Below, in pieces: positions 43,892 through 54,093 of a stretch of DNA of 64,000 bases. The notes under the pieces were generated by a model, which was not told where the DNA came from, searched no databases, and saw only the letters and a list, made by a program, of their open reading frames with translations. The DNA is taken from assembly GCF_004402235.1 (NCBI RefSeq), contig NZ_SOFS01000012.1:372001-436000 (forward strand). Reading direction: 5' to 3'. Origin of the DNA: Cryobacterium glucosi (GTDB lineage Bacteria; Actinomycetota; Actinomycetes; Actinomycetales; Microbacteriaceae). The stretch's first letter is position 1. Each line of letters starts with the position of its first letter. A program made the position numbers and the translations under genes.

Positions 43892-45699
43892 GAGGCCGCC
43901 TGGGCGAGGACGAGCACGGAGTGCGGTGCCAGCACGACGGACCCGTCGTCCGCGCGGGAGAGCAGCGCGGGCCCGTCCGTCCCGAAGTCGAGCAGCACGG
44001 CGCCGGACCCGGCAGGCATGCGCCGGGCATCCGCTGCGAGGTTCACCAGGATCTCCGCGGAACCACGGACCAGGCGCAGCCAGGACCCCTCGGCGTCGTA
44101 CTCGACACCGACCCGGTCAAGGCGCGGTTCCGTGAAGGACGGCACCTCGCGGCGCAGTTCTGCGAGCCGTCGGTAGAGGCCGAGCAGCCGTGCGGGTCCT
44201 GGACGCTCGGATTCGTCCCAGTCGAGCCGGGACCTCGTGAACGTCGCCGGATCCTGCGGGTCGGGCACGAGTGCGGGATCCCAGCCCATCCGCGCGAATT
44301 CGCTGATCCGCCCGGTCGCGGTCGCCGCGCCGAGTTCCGGCTCCGGGTGCGAGGTGAAGAACTGCCACGGCGTGGTCGCACCCCATTCCTCCCCCATGAA
44401 GAGCATCGGGGTGAAGGGGCCGAGAAGGGTCAGGGTCGCGGCGATGGCGAGCTGGCCTGCGTCGAGCGTGCCGGTCAGGCGATCGCCGGTGGCACGGTTT
44501 CCGATCTGGTCATGGTTCTGGCTGCCGACAACGAGACGCCAGGCCGGCATCCGTTGCCTGTCGATCGGACGGCCGTGCCTGCGGCCGCGGAAGCTCGAGA
44601 ACGTTCCGTCGTGGAAGTAGCCGTCGGTGAGGACCTTGGCGAGGGCGCTGAGCGGGGCGAAGTCGGCGTAGTAGCCGGTGGTCTCCCCGGTCAGTGCGAC
44701 GTGCACGGCATGGTGGAAGTCGTCGCTCCACTGTGCGTCGAGGCCGTAGCCTCCGGCCTCCGCCGGGGTGATCAGGCGTGGATCGTTGAGGTCGGACTCG
44801 GCGATCAGGGTCAGCGGGCGACCGGCGAAGGCACTGAGCGCGGCGACCTCCCCGGCCATTTCCTCGAGCAGGTGGGTTGCCCGATCGTCGCGGAGGGCGT
44901 GCACGGCGTCGAGGCGCAGCCCGTCGACGTGATATTCGTCGAGCCACATCAGGGCGTTGTCGATGATGTGCCGCCTGACCGGATCGGAGTCCGGTCCGTC
45001 GAGGTTCAGCGAGGAACCCCAGGTGTTCCCGGCCGCCTCGCTGAGGTACGGCCCGAATTCCGGCAGGTAGTTCCCACTCGGCCCGAGATGGTTGTAGACG
45101 ACGTCCTGGATCACTCCGATGCCGGCCTGGTGGCAGGCGTCGACGAAGCGCTGGTAGGCGGCGGGTCCCCCGTAGCCCTCGTGGACGGCGTACCAGAGCA
45201 CGCCGTCGTAGCCCCAGTTGTGGGTTCCGTTGAAGGCGTTGACCGGCAGGAGCTCGACGAAGTCGATCCCGAGTGAGACCAGGTGGCCGAGGCGTGCTGC
45301 CGCGGCGTCGAGGGTGCCCTCCGGGGTGAAGGTACCGAGATGCAGCTCATAGATCGTGGCGCCCGCGAGCTGGCGGCCGGTCCACCGCGAGTCCTGCCAG
45401 GCGTGCGCGCCGGGGTCGAAGGTGCGGGACAGGGCATGCACGCCGTCGGGCTGGCGGCGGGAACGCGGGTCGGGGAACGGCCCTGCGCCGTCGATCACGA
45501 ATCCGTAGTCGCGAGGCTCTGCCCGGCCGTCGGACATCCGCAGGCGCCACCAGCCGCCCTCCGCCCTGGCCAGGGACCGGGTGACCGGTTCCCCGGCAGA
45601 GCCGGGGGCGGTGTCGCGCAGGAACAGGTCGACCGCCTGGGCGTGCGGCGCCCAGACCTCGACATCCCAGGCCTCGTTGGTGGGCTCTGCTCTGCTCAT
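43888..45699 (-). CDS. treZ: Malto-oligosyltrehalose trehalohydrolase
   Basis: A 603-aa GH13 enzyme that releases trehalose from maltooligosyl-trehalose. An N-terminal carbohydrate-binding-like domain (about 10-95) precedes the barrel, with the nucleophile in [10 protein letters not shown], the acid in LIAESDLND and the transition-state stabiliser in [10 protein letters not shown]. The ATG at 45699 overlaps the treY stop (ATGA). It acts on the product of TreY, completing the TreXYZ route from glycogen. Confidence 0.95.
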   Translation of the reverse strand: MSRAEPTNEAWDVEVWAPHAQAVDLFLRDTAPGSAGEPVTRSLARAEGGWWRLRMSDGRAEPRDYGFVIDGAGPFPDPRSRRQPDGVHALSRTFDPGAHAWQDSRWTGRQLAGATIYELHLGTFTPEGTLDAAAARLGHLVSLGIDFVELLPVNAFNGTHNWGYDGVLWYAVHEGYGGPAAYQRFVDACHQAGIGVIQDVVYNHLGPSGNYLPEFGPYLSEAAGNTWGSSLNLDGPDSDPVRRHIIDNALMWLDEYHVDGLRLDAVHALRDDRATHLLEEMAGEVAALSAFAGRPLTLIAESDLNDPRLITPAEAGGYGLDAQWSDDFHHAVHVALTGETTGYYADFAPLSALAKVLTDGYFHDGTFSSFRGRRHGRPIDRQRMPAWRLVVGSQNHDQIGNRATGDRLTGTLDAGQLAIAATLTLLGPFTPMLFMGEEWGATTPWQFFTSHPEPELGAATATGRISEFARMGWDPALVPDPQDPATFTRSRLDWDESERPGPARLLGLYRRLAELRREVPSFTEPRLDRVGVEYDAEGSWLRLVRGSAEILVNLAADARRMPAGSGAVLLDFGTDGPALLSRADDGSVVLAPHSVLVLAQAAS

Positions 45700-48074
45700 C
45701 TGCCGGCCTCCCCCGTGACGATCGGTGATTCGATCCCCTGGCCCGTGCCCTGATCCGGCACGAGGAGGGCGACCGGGTAGCGGCGCAGCAGGTCGCGCAC
45801 GAGGAGGGTGCCGCCGGCGAACCGTTCGCCGGTGAGGACGTCGGTCACCGGGATGCCGGCGAGCACGATCGTGGTGTCCCGCCAGCCTCCCTGTGCTGCG
45901 AGGCCGAGCGGAAGCCGGGTGGCGACCGTGACGGCGTCGCCGCGGTCGAAGGCGAGCAGGTGTGCCGCGGCGGCGCCGTATGCCGGAACGGCCGCGTGGC
46001 GGAAGAACCGTTCGGGGGCGTCGCGGCGCTGGCGCAGCGCGCGGCTCGTGACGAGCATCTTCGCGGCGCCGGTCTCGTCGATGGGCGGCAGCCATCCGTC
46101 GTCGATACGGGCGAGGATGCCGCGGCGGACGGTGTAGTCGACGGGGCGCCGGTTGTCCGGGTCGACGAGGGAGGTCTCCCAGAGTTCGCTGCCCTGGTAG
46201 ACGTCCGGTGCTCCCGGCATGGTGAGCTGCACGAGCTTGGCCGAGAGGGAGTTGCTCCAGCCCGCCTGCCGCACCCGTTCCACGAAGTCCGTGAGGGCGG
46301 CCGTGACGGTGGGGTCGTCGAAGGCCGCGGCGACCAGGGTCTCGAGCTTCTCCTCGAAGGGGGCGTCCGGGGCGTTCCAGGTCGTCGACGTTCCGGATTC
46401 GCGGGCGGCCTTGAGCGCGTATGCGCCCAGGCGTTCGCGGCTGGCCGGCCAGGACCCGACGACCGCCTGCCAGAGCAGGTTCTCGAGCGGGCCGTCGCCG
46501 AGCGGCACATTCGTGCGAAGCGTGTCCAGGGTCGCCTCCCACTCCGCGGGAATCTCGGCGATGACGGTGATGCGGGCGCGGACGTCCTCTCCCCGTTTCG
46601 TGTCGTGGGTGGAGAGCGTCGTCATCGAGTCAGGGAAGGTCGCCGCCCTGGCCTGCTGGCGCGCGTGGAAGGTATCCGCATCGATGGAGAATTCCGAGGG
46701 GTCTGCTCCGACCTCGTTGAGCGAGGTGAGCCGGCTGTAGCGGTAGTACGCGGTGTCCTCGACGCCTTTGGCCATCACCATGCCGGAGGTCTGCTGGAAC
46801 CGGACGGCAGCGGGGGTCCGCGGGTCGGCCAGCACGGCCAGGAGCCGGCCGATCGTTCCGGCGAGGTCCGGCCTGCGGTCGGACGCGCGCCGTGCGGCCT
46901 CGTCGACCAGCTCGAAGCCGAGCGGGAGGTAGGAGCGGTACACCGGCATGGCGGTGAGCAGCTCTGCGAGGGCGTCGACCGCCTCCGGCCCGGGGATCCC
47001 GGGGATGAGGCGTGCGATCCTGCGCACCTCTGAGCCCAGGATGCCGTCGGCGATGCCTCGTTTCCGCTCGGAGACGAGCTCGGCCCAGGTCTGCGGGCGG
47101 CCGTTCTCCCCCGGTTCCGGGGAATCGTCCTGCAGGCGTTTCTCGAGCGCGTCGAGGGCCGGCCGTCCCGCCGGGTCGACGAGGATCCGGTCGACGTCGG
47201 CGAGGGCGTCGTAGCCCGTCGTGCCCCTGGTGGACCAGCTCGTCGGCAGGGTCTCGTCGCCCTCGAGGATCTTCTCGACGAGCACGTACGTTCCGTCGGT
47301 CGCCAGGCGCAGCCGGTCGAGGTAACCGCCCGGGTCGGCGAGGCCGTCGGGGTGGTCGACCCTGATGCCCTGAACGAGGCCGTCCCGCACCCAGCGAACG
47401 ATCTCGCGATGCGACTCGTCGAAGACCCAGGGAACCTCGACGCGGATGCCCGCAAGGCTGTTCACGGCGAAGAAGCGCCGGTAGTTGAGGTCCCGGTCGG
47501 CACGGCGCCAGTTGACCAGCGTGTAGTGCTGCCTCGAGTGCACGGTCCGGGGATCGGCGCCGTCGTCGGCCGTGCCGGGGAGGATCGGGAACCGGTGGTC
47601 GTAGTAGTGCAGCTCGTCGCCGACGATCTCGAGCCGGTCGAGTTCGCTGCCCTCTCCCGCGTCGCCGAGGGCCGGAAGCAGGATCTTTCCATCGCCCGCC
47701 GCCCAGTCGACGTCGAACGCCTCCGAATAACGGGAGTCCTGCCCGAATCGGAGCAGGTCCCACCACCAGGCGTTGCGGTGCGGGTCGTCGACGCCCATGT
47801 GATTGGGCACGATGTCCACGAGGATGCCGCGCCCGGCATCCGCCACCGCTGCAGCGAGCAGGCGGAGCCCCTCAGGCCCGCCCCTGGCGGGGTCGATGGC
47901 CGCGTGGTCGACGACGTCGTAACCGTGGTCGGAGCCGTCGGCGGAGGTGAGGAGCGGCGAGAGGTAGATCCAGTCCGCGCCGAGGCCGACGATGTAGTCG
48001 AGGACCCTCTCAGCGGCGGCGAGGTCGAAGGCCGCGGTGATCTGCAACCGGTAGGTCGAGTGCGGGATCCTCAT
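45696..48074 (-). CDS. treY: Malto-oligosyltrehalose synthase
   Basis: A 792-aa GH13 enzyme that rearranges the reducing-end alpha-1,4 bond of maltodextrins to alpha-1,1. Typical blocks are STYRLQI at the start, [26 protein letters not shown] (nucleophile), [12 protein letters not shown] (acid) and the TreY-specific [17 protein letters not shown], with [12 protein letters not shown] near the end. The ATG at 48074 overlaps the glgX stop by 4 nt. Confidence 0.96.
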   Translation of the reverse strand: MRIPHSTYRLQITAAFDLAAAERVLDYIVGLGADWIYLSPLLTSADGSDHGYDVVDHAAIDPARGGPEGLRLLAAAVADAGRGILVDIVPNHMGVDDPHRNAWWWDLLRFGQDSRYSEAFDVDWAAGDGKILLPALGDAGEGSELDRLEIVGDELHYYDHRFPILPGTADDGADPRTVHSRQHYTLVNWRRADRDLNYRRFFAVNSLAGIRVEVPWVFDESHREIVRWVRDGLVQGIRVDHPDGLADPGGYLDRLRLATDGTYVLVEKILEGDETLPTSWSTRGTTGYDALADVDRILVDPAGRPALDALEKRLQDDSPEPGENGRPQTWAELVSERKRGIADGILGSEVRRIARLIPGIPGPEAVDALAELLTAMPVYRSYLPLGFELVDEAARRASDRRPDLAGTIGRLLAVLADPRTPAAVRFQQTSGMVMAKGVEDTAYYRYSRLTSLNEVGADPSEFSIDADTFHARQQARAATFPDSMTTLSTHDTKRGEDVRARITVIAEIPAEWEATLDTLRTNVPLGDGPLENLLWQAVVGSWPASRERLGAYALKAARESGTSTTWNAPDAPFEEKLETLVAAAFDDPTVTAALTDFVERVRQAGWSNSLSAKLVQLTMPGAPDVYQGSELWETSLVDPDNRRPVDYTVRRGILARIDDGWLPPIDETGAAKMLVTSRALRQRRDAPERFFRHAAVPAYGAAAAHLLAFDRGDAVTVATRLPLGLAAQGGWRDTTIVLAGIPVTDVLTGERFAGGTLLVRDLLRRYPVALLVPDQGTGQGIESPIVTGEAGR

Positions 48075-50281
48075 GGTTCGACCGGGTGGTCCGGGTTGAG
48101 CGCGAGCGCCGTCGGCGTTCCGGCGAGGCCGGCGAGGGAGGCTGCCACGGAATGGTCAGGCGCGACCTCGGGCGCCTGGTAGGCACGGAGCACGACGACG
48201 GACCGGGACTTGACCGTCTGGATCGCGCCGGCCGGGCGCGGGATCGCGTCGGCGCCTTCGCCGGCCGTGTCGACCACGATCTCCCACTGCGGAGCGTAGA
48301 TCGCAGGGGGCAGCCGGAATTCGACGTCCTCGGCGTCCGTGTTGAAGCACACGAGGAAGTTGACGTCGACGACGGGCTGGCCGCGATAGTCACGTTCCCG
48401 GATGCCGTCGCCGTTGAGGTACATGGCGACCGTGCCCGCCCTGCCCTCGTCCCAGTCCTCCGTGCGCATCTCCTCGCCGTCGCTGTTCAGCCAGACGATG
48501 TCGCTCAGGGTGTCGCCGTCGGCGGCGCGGACGTTGGGATGTCCGTCGAAGAAGCGGCTGCGGCGGAAGGTGGGGTGGTCCTTGCGCAGCCGGGAGATCG
48601 CGGCGGTGAATTCGATGAGCGGCTGGTCTGCCGTGTCCCAGTGGATCCAGCTGAGCTCGGAGTCCTGGGCGTAGGTGTTGTTGTTGCCCTGCTGGGTGCG
48701 GCCGAGCTCGTCGCCGTGCAGGAGCATCGGCACGCCCTGGGACAGAAGGAGGGTGGTCAGGAAGTTGCGGTGCTGCCTGGCGCGCAGGGCGAGGACTTCC
48801 GCGTCGTCCGTCGGGCCCTCCGCACCGGAATTCCAGGACCGGTTGTGCGACTCACCGTCGTTGTTGCCCTCGCCGTTGGCGTCGTTGTGCTTCTCGTTGT
48901 AGGAGACGAGGTCGGAGAGGGTGAAGCCGTCGTGCGCCGTGACGAAGTTGATCGAGGCCACCGGACGCCGCCCGGAGTGCTCGTAGAGATCCGCGGAGCC
49001 CGTGATCCGCGAGGCGAACTCTCCGAGGGTCGACGGCTCACCCCGCCAGAAGTCGCGGACGGTGTCCCGGTACTTCCCGTTCCATTCCGTCCACTGGGCC
49101 GGGAAGTTGCCGACCTGGTAACCGCCGGGGCCGACGTCCCACGGCTCGGCGATGAGCTTCACCTGGGAAACGATCGGATCCTGCTGGACGAGTTCGAAGA
49201 AGGTGGAGAGCTTGTCGACGTCGTAGAGGTCCCTGGCCAGGGCGGAGGCCAGGTCGAACCGGAAGCCGTCGACGTGCATCTCGATCGCCCAGTACCGCAG
49301 GGAATCCATGATGAGCTGGAGGACATGGGGGTGGCGCACGTTGAGCGTGTTTCCCGTGCCCGTGTAGTCCATGTAGTACCGCTTGTCGTCGTCCATCAGA
49401 CGGTAGTACGCCTCGTTGTCGATGCCCTTGAACGAGATGGTCGGGCCGAGGTGGTTGCCCTCTGCGGTGTGGTTGTACACGACGTCGAGGATGACCTCGA
49501 TGCCGGCATCGTGGAGGCTGCGCACCATTCCTTTGAACTCCTGCACCTGCTGGCCGCGATCCCCCGTTGAGGAGTACGCGTTGTGCGGGGCGAAGAAGCC
49601 GATCGTGTTGTAGCCCCAGTAGTTGCGGAGCCCCTTCTCCTCGAGCGTCCCGTCGTTGACGAACTGATGCACCGGCATCAGTTCGATGGCCGTGACTCCG
49701 AGTTTCTGCAGGTGGTCGATGACCGCGGGATGCGCGACCCCCGCGTATGTGCCGCGCTGCGACTCAGGGACGAGCTCCATGAGCTCGGTCAGGCCCTTCA
49801 CGTGGGCCTCGTAGATGAACGATTCGCTGTACGGCGTGCGCGGCGGGCGGTCGCCGAGCCAGTCGAAGAACGGGTTCACCACGACACCGAGCATCATGTG
49901 CGACGCAGAGTCGTCGTCGTTCCGGGAATCCGGGTCGCCGAAGTTGTAGGAGAAGAGCGACGGATCCCAGTCGATCGTCCCGGAGGTGGCCTTGGCGTAC
50001 GGGTCGAGCAGGAGCTTGTTCTCGTTCAGGCGGTGTCCCGTTGCTGGGTTGTAGTCGCCGTGCACCCGGTAGCCGTACCGCTGCCCCGGCTGCACGAGCG
50101 GCAGGTAACAGTGCCAGATGAACGCACTCGACTCGATGACCTCCACCCGGGTCTCGGTGCCGTCATCGTCGAAGAGACACAGTTCGACGCGTTCCGCCGC
50201 CTCGCTGAAGATGGCGAAGTTCGTTCCGGTTCCGTCGAACGTCGCTCCGAGGGGGTACGCGGTGCCTGGCCAGGTTTCCAA
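48071..50281 (-). CDS. glgX: Glycogen debranching enzyme GlgX
   Basis: A 736-aa isoamylase-type GH13 enzyme (GlgX/TreX) that removes alpha-1,6 branches from glycogen or limit dextrin. The N-terminal CBM48 domain starts PLGATFDGTGTNFAIFS. Catalytic blocks are GFRFDLASAL, LIAEPWDVGPGGY and FVTAHDGFTL. The start is a TTG at 50281, with AAGGAG 5 nt upstream. It leads the glgX-treY-treZ operon, so its linear dextrins feed trehalose formation. Confidence 0.96.
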   Translation of the reverse strand: METWPGTAYPLGATFDGTGTNFAIFSEAAERVELCLFDDDGTETRVEVIESSAFIWHCYLPLVQPGQRYGYRVHGDYNPATGHRLNENKLLLDPYAKATSGTIDWDPSLFSYNFGDPDSRNDDDSASHMMLGVVVNPFFDWLGDRPPRTPYSESFIYEAHVKGLTELMELVPESQRGTYAGVAHPAVIDHLQKLGVTAIELMPVHQFVNDGTLEEKGLRNYWGYNTIGFFAPHNAYSSTGDRGQQVQEFKGMVRSLHDAGIEVILDVVYNHTAEGNHLGPTISFKGIDNEAYYRLMDDDKRYYMDYTGTGNTLNVRHPHVLQLIMDSLRYWAIEMHVDGFRFDLASALARDLYDVDKLSTFFELVQQDPIVSQVKLIAEPWDVGPGGYQVGNFPAQWTEWNGKYRDTVRDFWRGEPSTLGEFASRITGSADLYEHSGRRPVASINFVTAHDGFTLSDLVSYNEKHNDANGEGNNDGESHNRSWNSGAEGPTDDAEVLALRARQHRNFLTTLLLSQGVPMLLHGDELGRTQQGNNNTYAQDSELSWIHWDTADQPLIEFTAAISRLRKDHPTFRRSRFFDGHPNVRAADGDTLSDIVWLNSDGEEMRTEDWDEGRAGTVAMYLNGDGIRERDYRGQPVVDVNFLVCFNTDAEDVEFRLPPAIYAPQWEIVVDTAGEGADAIPRPAGAIQTVKSRSVVVLRAYQAPEVAPDHSVAASLAGLAGTPTALALNPDHPVEP

Positions 50282-50379
50282 GGGACTCCTTATGCTGATT
50301 TCCGGTGGATGCGCTCACCCGAGCGGGCAGGCGGCACCCCTTGTACGCTACCGCGTCACGAACCTCCCCAGCTGGGAGA

Positions 50380-51414
50380 TCAACCCAGCGCGTCCCGCAC
50401 CAGCGGAGCCACCCGGGTGCCGTACAGCTCGATGCTCGACATGAGCTTCTCGTGGCTGAGGGTGCCGAGGCTGTACTTCAGGTCGAAACGCGACAGGCCG
50501 AGGCCCTGCGCCGTCGCGACGATCTTGGCCGCCACGGTCTCCGGCGAGCCCACGAACAGGGCGCCCTCCGGTCCGGCATCGTGTTCGAACTGGGCGCGGC
50601 TCACGGGACCCCAACCCCGCTCCCGCCCGATGCGCTCCTGCATCGCGGCATAGTGCGGCCACATCTCCTCGCGCGCCTGCGCATCCGTTTCGGCGACGTA
50701 CCCCGGGGAGTGTTCACCGATCGGCTGGGTCGGACGCTTGAATTCGCCGAGGGCGCGGTGGTAGAGCTCGACGAGGGGTGCGAAGGCGAGGGGTGAGCCG
50801 CCGATGATCGCGAGCATGAGCGGGAGCCCGTAGTGGGCGGCGCGGACAACGGACTGCGGGCTGCCGCCGACGCCGACCCAGGTGCGCATGGACCCGGACT
50901 CCGTCGGCGGGTACACGCTCTGGTCGGTGAGCCCCGCGCGGGTCGTTCCCGTCCAGGTCACCGGTTCTTCCTTGAGGAGTTCGGCGAAGAGGTTGAGTTT
51001 CTCTTCGAAGAGCCGTTCGTAGTCACCGAGGTCGAGACCGAAGAGCGGGAAGGATTCGGTGAAGGAGCCGCGGCCGAGGATGACCTCCGCGCGGCCGTTC
51101 GATACGCCGTCCAGGGTCGCGAAGCGCTCGAACACCCGGACCGGGTCGTCGGAACTCAGCACCGTCACGGCAGATCCGAGCCGGATGCGTTCGGTCCGCC
51201 CTGCGATCGCCGCGAGCACGACCTCGGGCGCCGAGACCGCGAAGTCCGTGCGGTGGTGCTCCCCGATGCCGAAGAAGTCGAGGCCGACCTGCTCGGCGAG
51301 GACCCCTTCAGCCACGACGTTGCGGAGCACCTGCGCCTGGTGCAGGGGCGCGCCGTCGGCATCCCAGGTCACGTCTCCGAAGGTGTCGAGTCCGAGTTCA
51401 AGCTCCTGTGCCAT
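50380..51414 (-). CDS. Luciferase-like (LLM) flavin-dependent oxidoreductase
   Basis: A 344-aa member of the bacterial luciferase-like family that uses reduced FMN or F420. Blocks are FFGIGEHHRTDFAVSAP, LGSAVTVLSSDDPVRVFE, RAEVILGRGSF and the C-terminal GSPETVAAKI. The substrate is unknown. The ATG at 51414 has GAGGAG 6 nt upstream. It lies about 100 bp before the glgX start on the same strand and may share its transcription. Confidence 0.9.
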   Translation of the reverse strand: MAQELELGLDTFGDVTWDADGAPLHQAQVLRNVVAEGVLAEQVGLDFFGIGEHHRTDFAVSAPEVVLAAIAGRTERIRLGSAVTVLSSDDPVRVFERFATLDGVSNGRAEVILGRGSFTESFPLFGLDLGDYERLFEEKLNLFAELLKEEPVTWTGTTRAGLTDQSVYPPTESGSMRTWVGVGGSPQSVVRAAHYGLPLMLAIIGGSPLAFAPLVELYHRALGEFKRPTQPIGEHSPGYVAETDAQAREEMWPHYAAMQERIGRERGWGPVSRAQFEHDAGPEGALFVGSPETVAAKIVATAQGLGLSRFDLKYSLGTLSHEKLMSSIELYGTRVAPLVRDALG

Positions 51415-51609
51415 GCCATGCTCCTCTGTTGCCGGTCGTGGTGTTGCCGGGTCTGGTCCTGCCGCGCATCCCTGCACATGTCTATGCAAATGCATCCACT
51501 ACCCGAACCTCCGGCACCACGCTGGTATTCCGCCCGGATCGCATTATCGTGTCAGCATCCGTCGTTCATCGCCACGTCGCGTCGCACGCCCCCCACGAAT
51601 GGAGAAAGC

Positions 51610-51984
51610 ATGGACTGGAAGATCGAGCTCATCTTCGTTCCCGTGACCGACGTCGACCGGGCGAAATCCTTCTACGTCGATCAGGTCGGCTTCCATGCCG
51701 ACTTCGATTCCCAGGTCAGCGACACGCTTCGTTTCGTGCAGCTGACCCCGCCCGGTTCCGCGTGCTCGATCGCATTCGGCACCGGGATCACCGATATGGC
51801 ACCGGGCTCCCAGCGTGGGGTGCAGGTCGTCGTGCCGGACGCGGACGAGGCCTGGCGGCATTTGCGCGACCACGGTGTCGACGCCACGCCCGTCGATGAG
51901 CAGCCCTGGGGTCGCTTCGTGACCTTCGCCGATCCGGACGGAAACGCCTGGACGCTCCAGGAGCTCCCTCCGCGCGACTCGTGA
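51610..51984 (+). CDS. VOC-superfamily (glyoxalase-like) protein
   Basis: A 124-aa single-domain VOC protein with two beta-alpha-beta-beta-beta halves: VPVTDVDRAKSFYVDQVGFH at the start and WGRFVTFADPDGNAWTLQEL at the end. This type occurs as antibiotic-binding or dioxygenase-like proteins; no specific role can be assigned. The ATG at 51610 follows GGAGAAAGC. It is divergent from the LLM gene. Confidence 0.88.
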   Translation: MDWKIELIFVPVTDVDRAKSFYVDQVGFHADFDSQVSDTLRFVQLTPPGSACSIAFGTGITDMAPGSQRGVQVVVPDADEAWRHLRDHGVDATPVDEQPWGRFVTFADPDGNAWTLQELPPRDS

Positions 51985-52021
51985 CCGGGCCCTCCCGCGC
52001 CCGGTCGGGGCACGGGTCGGG

Positions 52022-52441
52022 TCAGACCTCGGCGTCGACGTAGTACCAGCGCTGGGCGACGCGGGTGAAGCGGCTCACCTCGTGTTGGGCGCTCCGCACA
52101 CCGCCCTGGCGGCAGTATGCGGTGAATTCGACCACACCGGTCGAGTCGAATGGTCCGCCCTTTTCGGTGCGTTCGATATCGAGACGTGTCCAGTGGAGGG
52201 TGTCGTCGAGTTCGAAGTGCGCGGGTCGGGTGCTCGGATGCCACGAGTCGAGCAGGTAGTCCACGTCGCCGACGGCGAAGGCGGAGTAGCGCGATCGCAT
52301 CAGGCGCTCAGCCGTCGGTGCGGAACTGACCCCGGCGTGCAGCGGGCCGCAGCACGCCGAATAGCGCTCGCCGCTCAGGCACGGGCAGTGTTCCGGGCGT
52401 TGCGCGTGCGGATCGGCGCGGGGGTCACGGGGGTTCGGCAC
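52022..52441 (-). CDS. YchJ-family (UPF0225) protein
   Basis: A 139-aa protein with an N-terminal SEC-C-like metal motif (EHCPCLSGERYSACCGPLH) and the NTF2-like YchJ domain: SRYSAFAVGDVDYLLDSWHP and VVEFTAYCRQGG. Function unknown. The GTG at 52441 is selected because GATAAT lies 6 nt before it; the longer open frame is Arg/Pro-rich antisense of the neighbour. Confidence 0.88.
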   Translation of the reverse strand: MPNPRDPRADPHAQRPEHCPCLSGERYSACCGPLHAGVSSAPTAERLMRSRYSAFAVGDVDYLLDSWHPSTRPAHFELDDTLHWTRLDIERTEKGGPFDSTGVVEFTAYCRQGGVRSAQHEVSRFTRVAQRWYYVDAEV

Positions 52442-52447
52442 AGCACC

Positions 52448-52453
52448 ATTATC
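52448..52453 (-). promoter_or_regulatory. -10 box, leaderless YchJ gene
   Basis: GATAAT, then 6 nt (GGTGCT), then GTG on the minus strand. Confidence 0.45.
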
Positions 52454-52508
52454 GCCGCCGCCGGAAGACCGGGGCGAATTCCGGGCAACGGGATCAGGGG
52501 CGAGGAGA

Positions 52509-53915
52509 TCAGTACTGGACGTCCGACTCCGGTTGGGCGCGCACCTCGGTGGCGTCGTCACCCTCCGCAACGCCGACCAGCCCGGCAGCCTCGCCGGATT
52601 CTCCGGTCTCGGCCCCGGCCAACAGGTAGGACACGAACCAGTCGCACGCGAGGTTCGCCGCGGTGGCGAGGGCTCCGGGTTCCTCGAAGAGGTGGGTCGC
52701 ACCCTCGACGACCGCGAGCCGGTTGCGACAGCGCATCCGGGTCCTGGCCCGGCGATTGAGGTCGAGCACGCCCGGGTCTGCGCCGCCGACGATCAGGAGC
52801 GTCGGGGCCGTGACCTCGGGGAGCCGGTCCCCCGCGAGGTCGGGACGGCCGCCGCGGCTGACGATGGCCGCGAGCCGTTCGTCGGCGTCGGCAGCGGCCC
52901 AGAGCGCGGCGCCGGCACCTGTGCTCGCACCGAAGTAGCCGATCCGGCAGGACCGGGTGTCCGGCCGGCCGAGGAGCCACTCGGTCGCCGCGGCCAGGCG
53001 CCCGGCGAGGAGCCCGACGTCGAACACGTTGGCCCGGTCTGATTCTTCCCCCGGCGTGAGCAGGTCGAGGAGCAGGGTGCCGAGGCCGGCGCGGTGCAGG
53101 ACGTCGGCGACGAACTGGTTGCGCGGGCTGTGGCGGCTGCTCCCGCTGCCATGGGCGAACACGACGACCGCGGGGGCGTTCTCGGGAAGGTACAGGTGCC
53201 CCTCGAGGACGACCGTGCCGACCGGGATCTCCACGTCACGGTCGAGCCCGGATCCGCCGGCATGGCGTCCGGAACGGATCCGCCTGGCGGCGGCGTCCAG
53301 CAGCGCGGTCACTTCGTCGTCGGTTGTGGCCGCGAAGTCGATGTAATGGTTGCCGACGGCCACGAGGCGGCGCGGCACGTTCACGCAGACCAGTTCGTCG
53401 AAGCTCGTGAGGTCGAGCAGCGCTTCCGCCGAAGCCACCGGGACGGCCAGGATCACCCGCGTTGCGCCGTGCAGCCGGGCGACGTCCCCGGCGGCGCGCG
53501 CCGTCGCACCAGTCGCGATCCCGTCGTCGACGATGACGACGGTGTGACCGCGCACGTCGACCCGTTCCCTGCCCTTGCGCAGCTCCGCGACGCGGGCGTC
53601 GAGAATGGCCCGTTCGTGGCGTTCGACCGTCGCGAGCTCGTCCGCGCTGATGCTGGCCATCGAGAGGATGTCCGGGTTGAGTTCCCTGACGCCGTCCTCG
53701 CCGATCGCTCCCATCGCGAGTTCCGGCTGGAAGGGAACGCCGAGTTTTCGGACCACGATCACGTCGAGCGGCGCGGCGAGAACCCTCGCGACCTCCGCAG
53801 CGACGGGCACCCCTCCCCTGGGCAGGCCGAGCACGATCGTGTCGGTACCCCGCAGGTACTCGAGCCGCTCGGCAAGCTGCCGGCCGGCATCCACCCGGTC
53901 ACTGAACAGGACCAT
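52509..53915 (-). CDS. Phosphoribosyltransferase fused to dienelactone-hydrolase-like domain
   Basis: A 468-aa two-domain protein. Residues 1-215 form a type I phosphoribosyltransferase with the PRPP loop VVIVDDGIATGATA. Residues about 225-440 form an alpha/beta hydrolase with nucleophile GASTGAG, an acid in GGADPG and the histidine in GATHLFEE. The same architecture is known from mycobacteria (Rv0571c), where it belongs to the dormancy regulon; its reaction is unknown. The ATG at 53915 has a strong GAGGAGG upstream. Confidence 0.9.
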   Translation of the reverse strand: MVLFSDRVDAGRQLAERLEYLRGTDTIVLGLPRGGVPVAAEVARVLAAPLDVIVVRKLGVPFQPELAMGAIGEDGVRELNPDILSMASISADELATVERHERAILDARVAELRKGRERVDVRGHTVVIVDDGIATGATARAAGDVARLHGATRVILAVPVASAEALLDLTSFDELVCVNVPRRLVAVGNHYIDFAATTDDEVTALLDAAARRIRSGRHAGGSGLDRDVEIPVGTVVLEGHLYLPENAPAVVVFAHGSGSSRHSPRNQFVADVLHRAGLGTLLLDLLTPGEESDRANVFDVGLLAGRLAAATEWLLGRPDTRSCRIGYFGASTGAGAALWAAADADERLAAIVSRGGRPDLAGDRLPEVTAPTLLIVGGADPGVLDLNRRARTRMRCRNRLAVVEGATHLFEEPGALATAANLACDWFVSYLLAGAETGESGEAAGLVGVAEGDDATEVRAQPESDVQY

Positions 53916-54012
53916 CGCCCCCACCTCCTCTGGACTGCAGAATCGTTCACCATCATGGTCCGGTGCGGCGAATCGCAATAGGGCGTGTTCGAGACGGGCA
54001 CGGCCGAAAGCC

Positions 54013-54038
54013 GATTCATTCCGCGGTCGGAATGAATC
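54013..54038. repeat. Perfect 11-bp inverted repeat
   Basis: GATTCATTCCG / CGGAATGAATC with a 4-nt loop, between the feo operon and the fusion gene. It could be a terminator without a T run, or an operator. Confidence 0.6.
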
Positions 54039-54093
54039 CCGGAGGGGTGGCGGATCGCCGAAAGTCGCACCGGCGACCGGGTGGACGAGCGAT

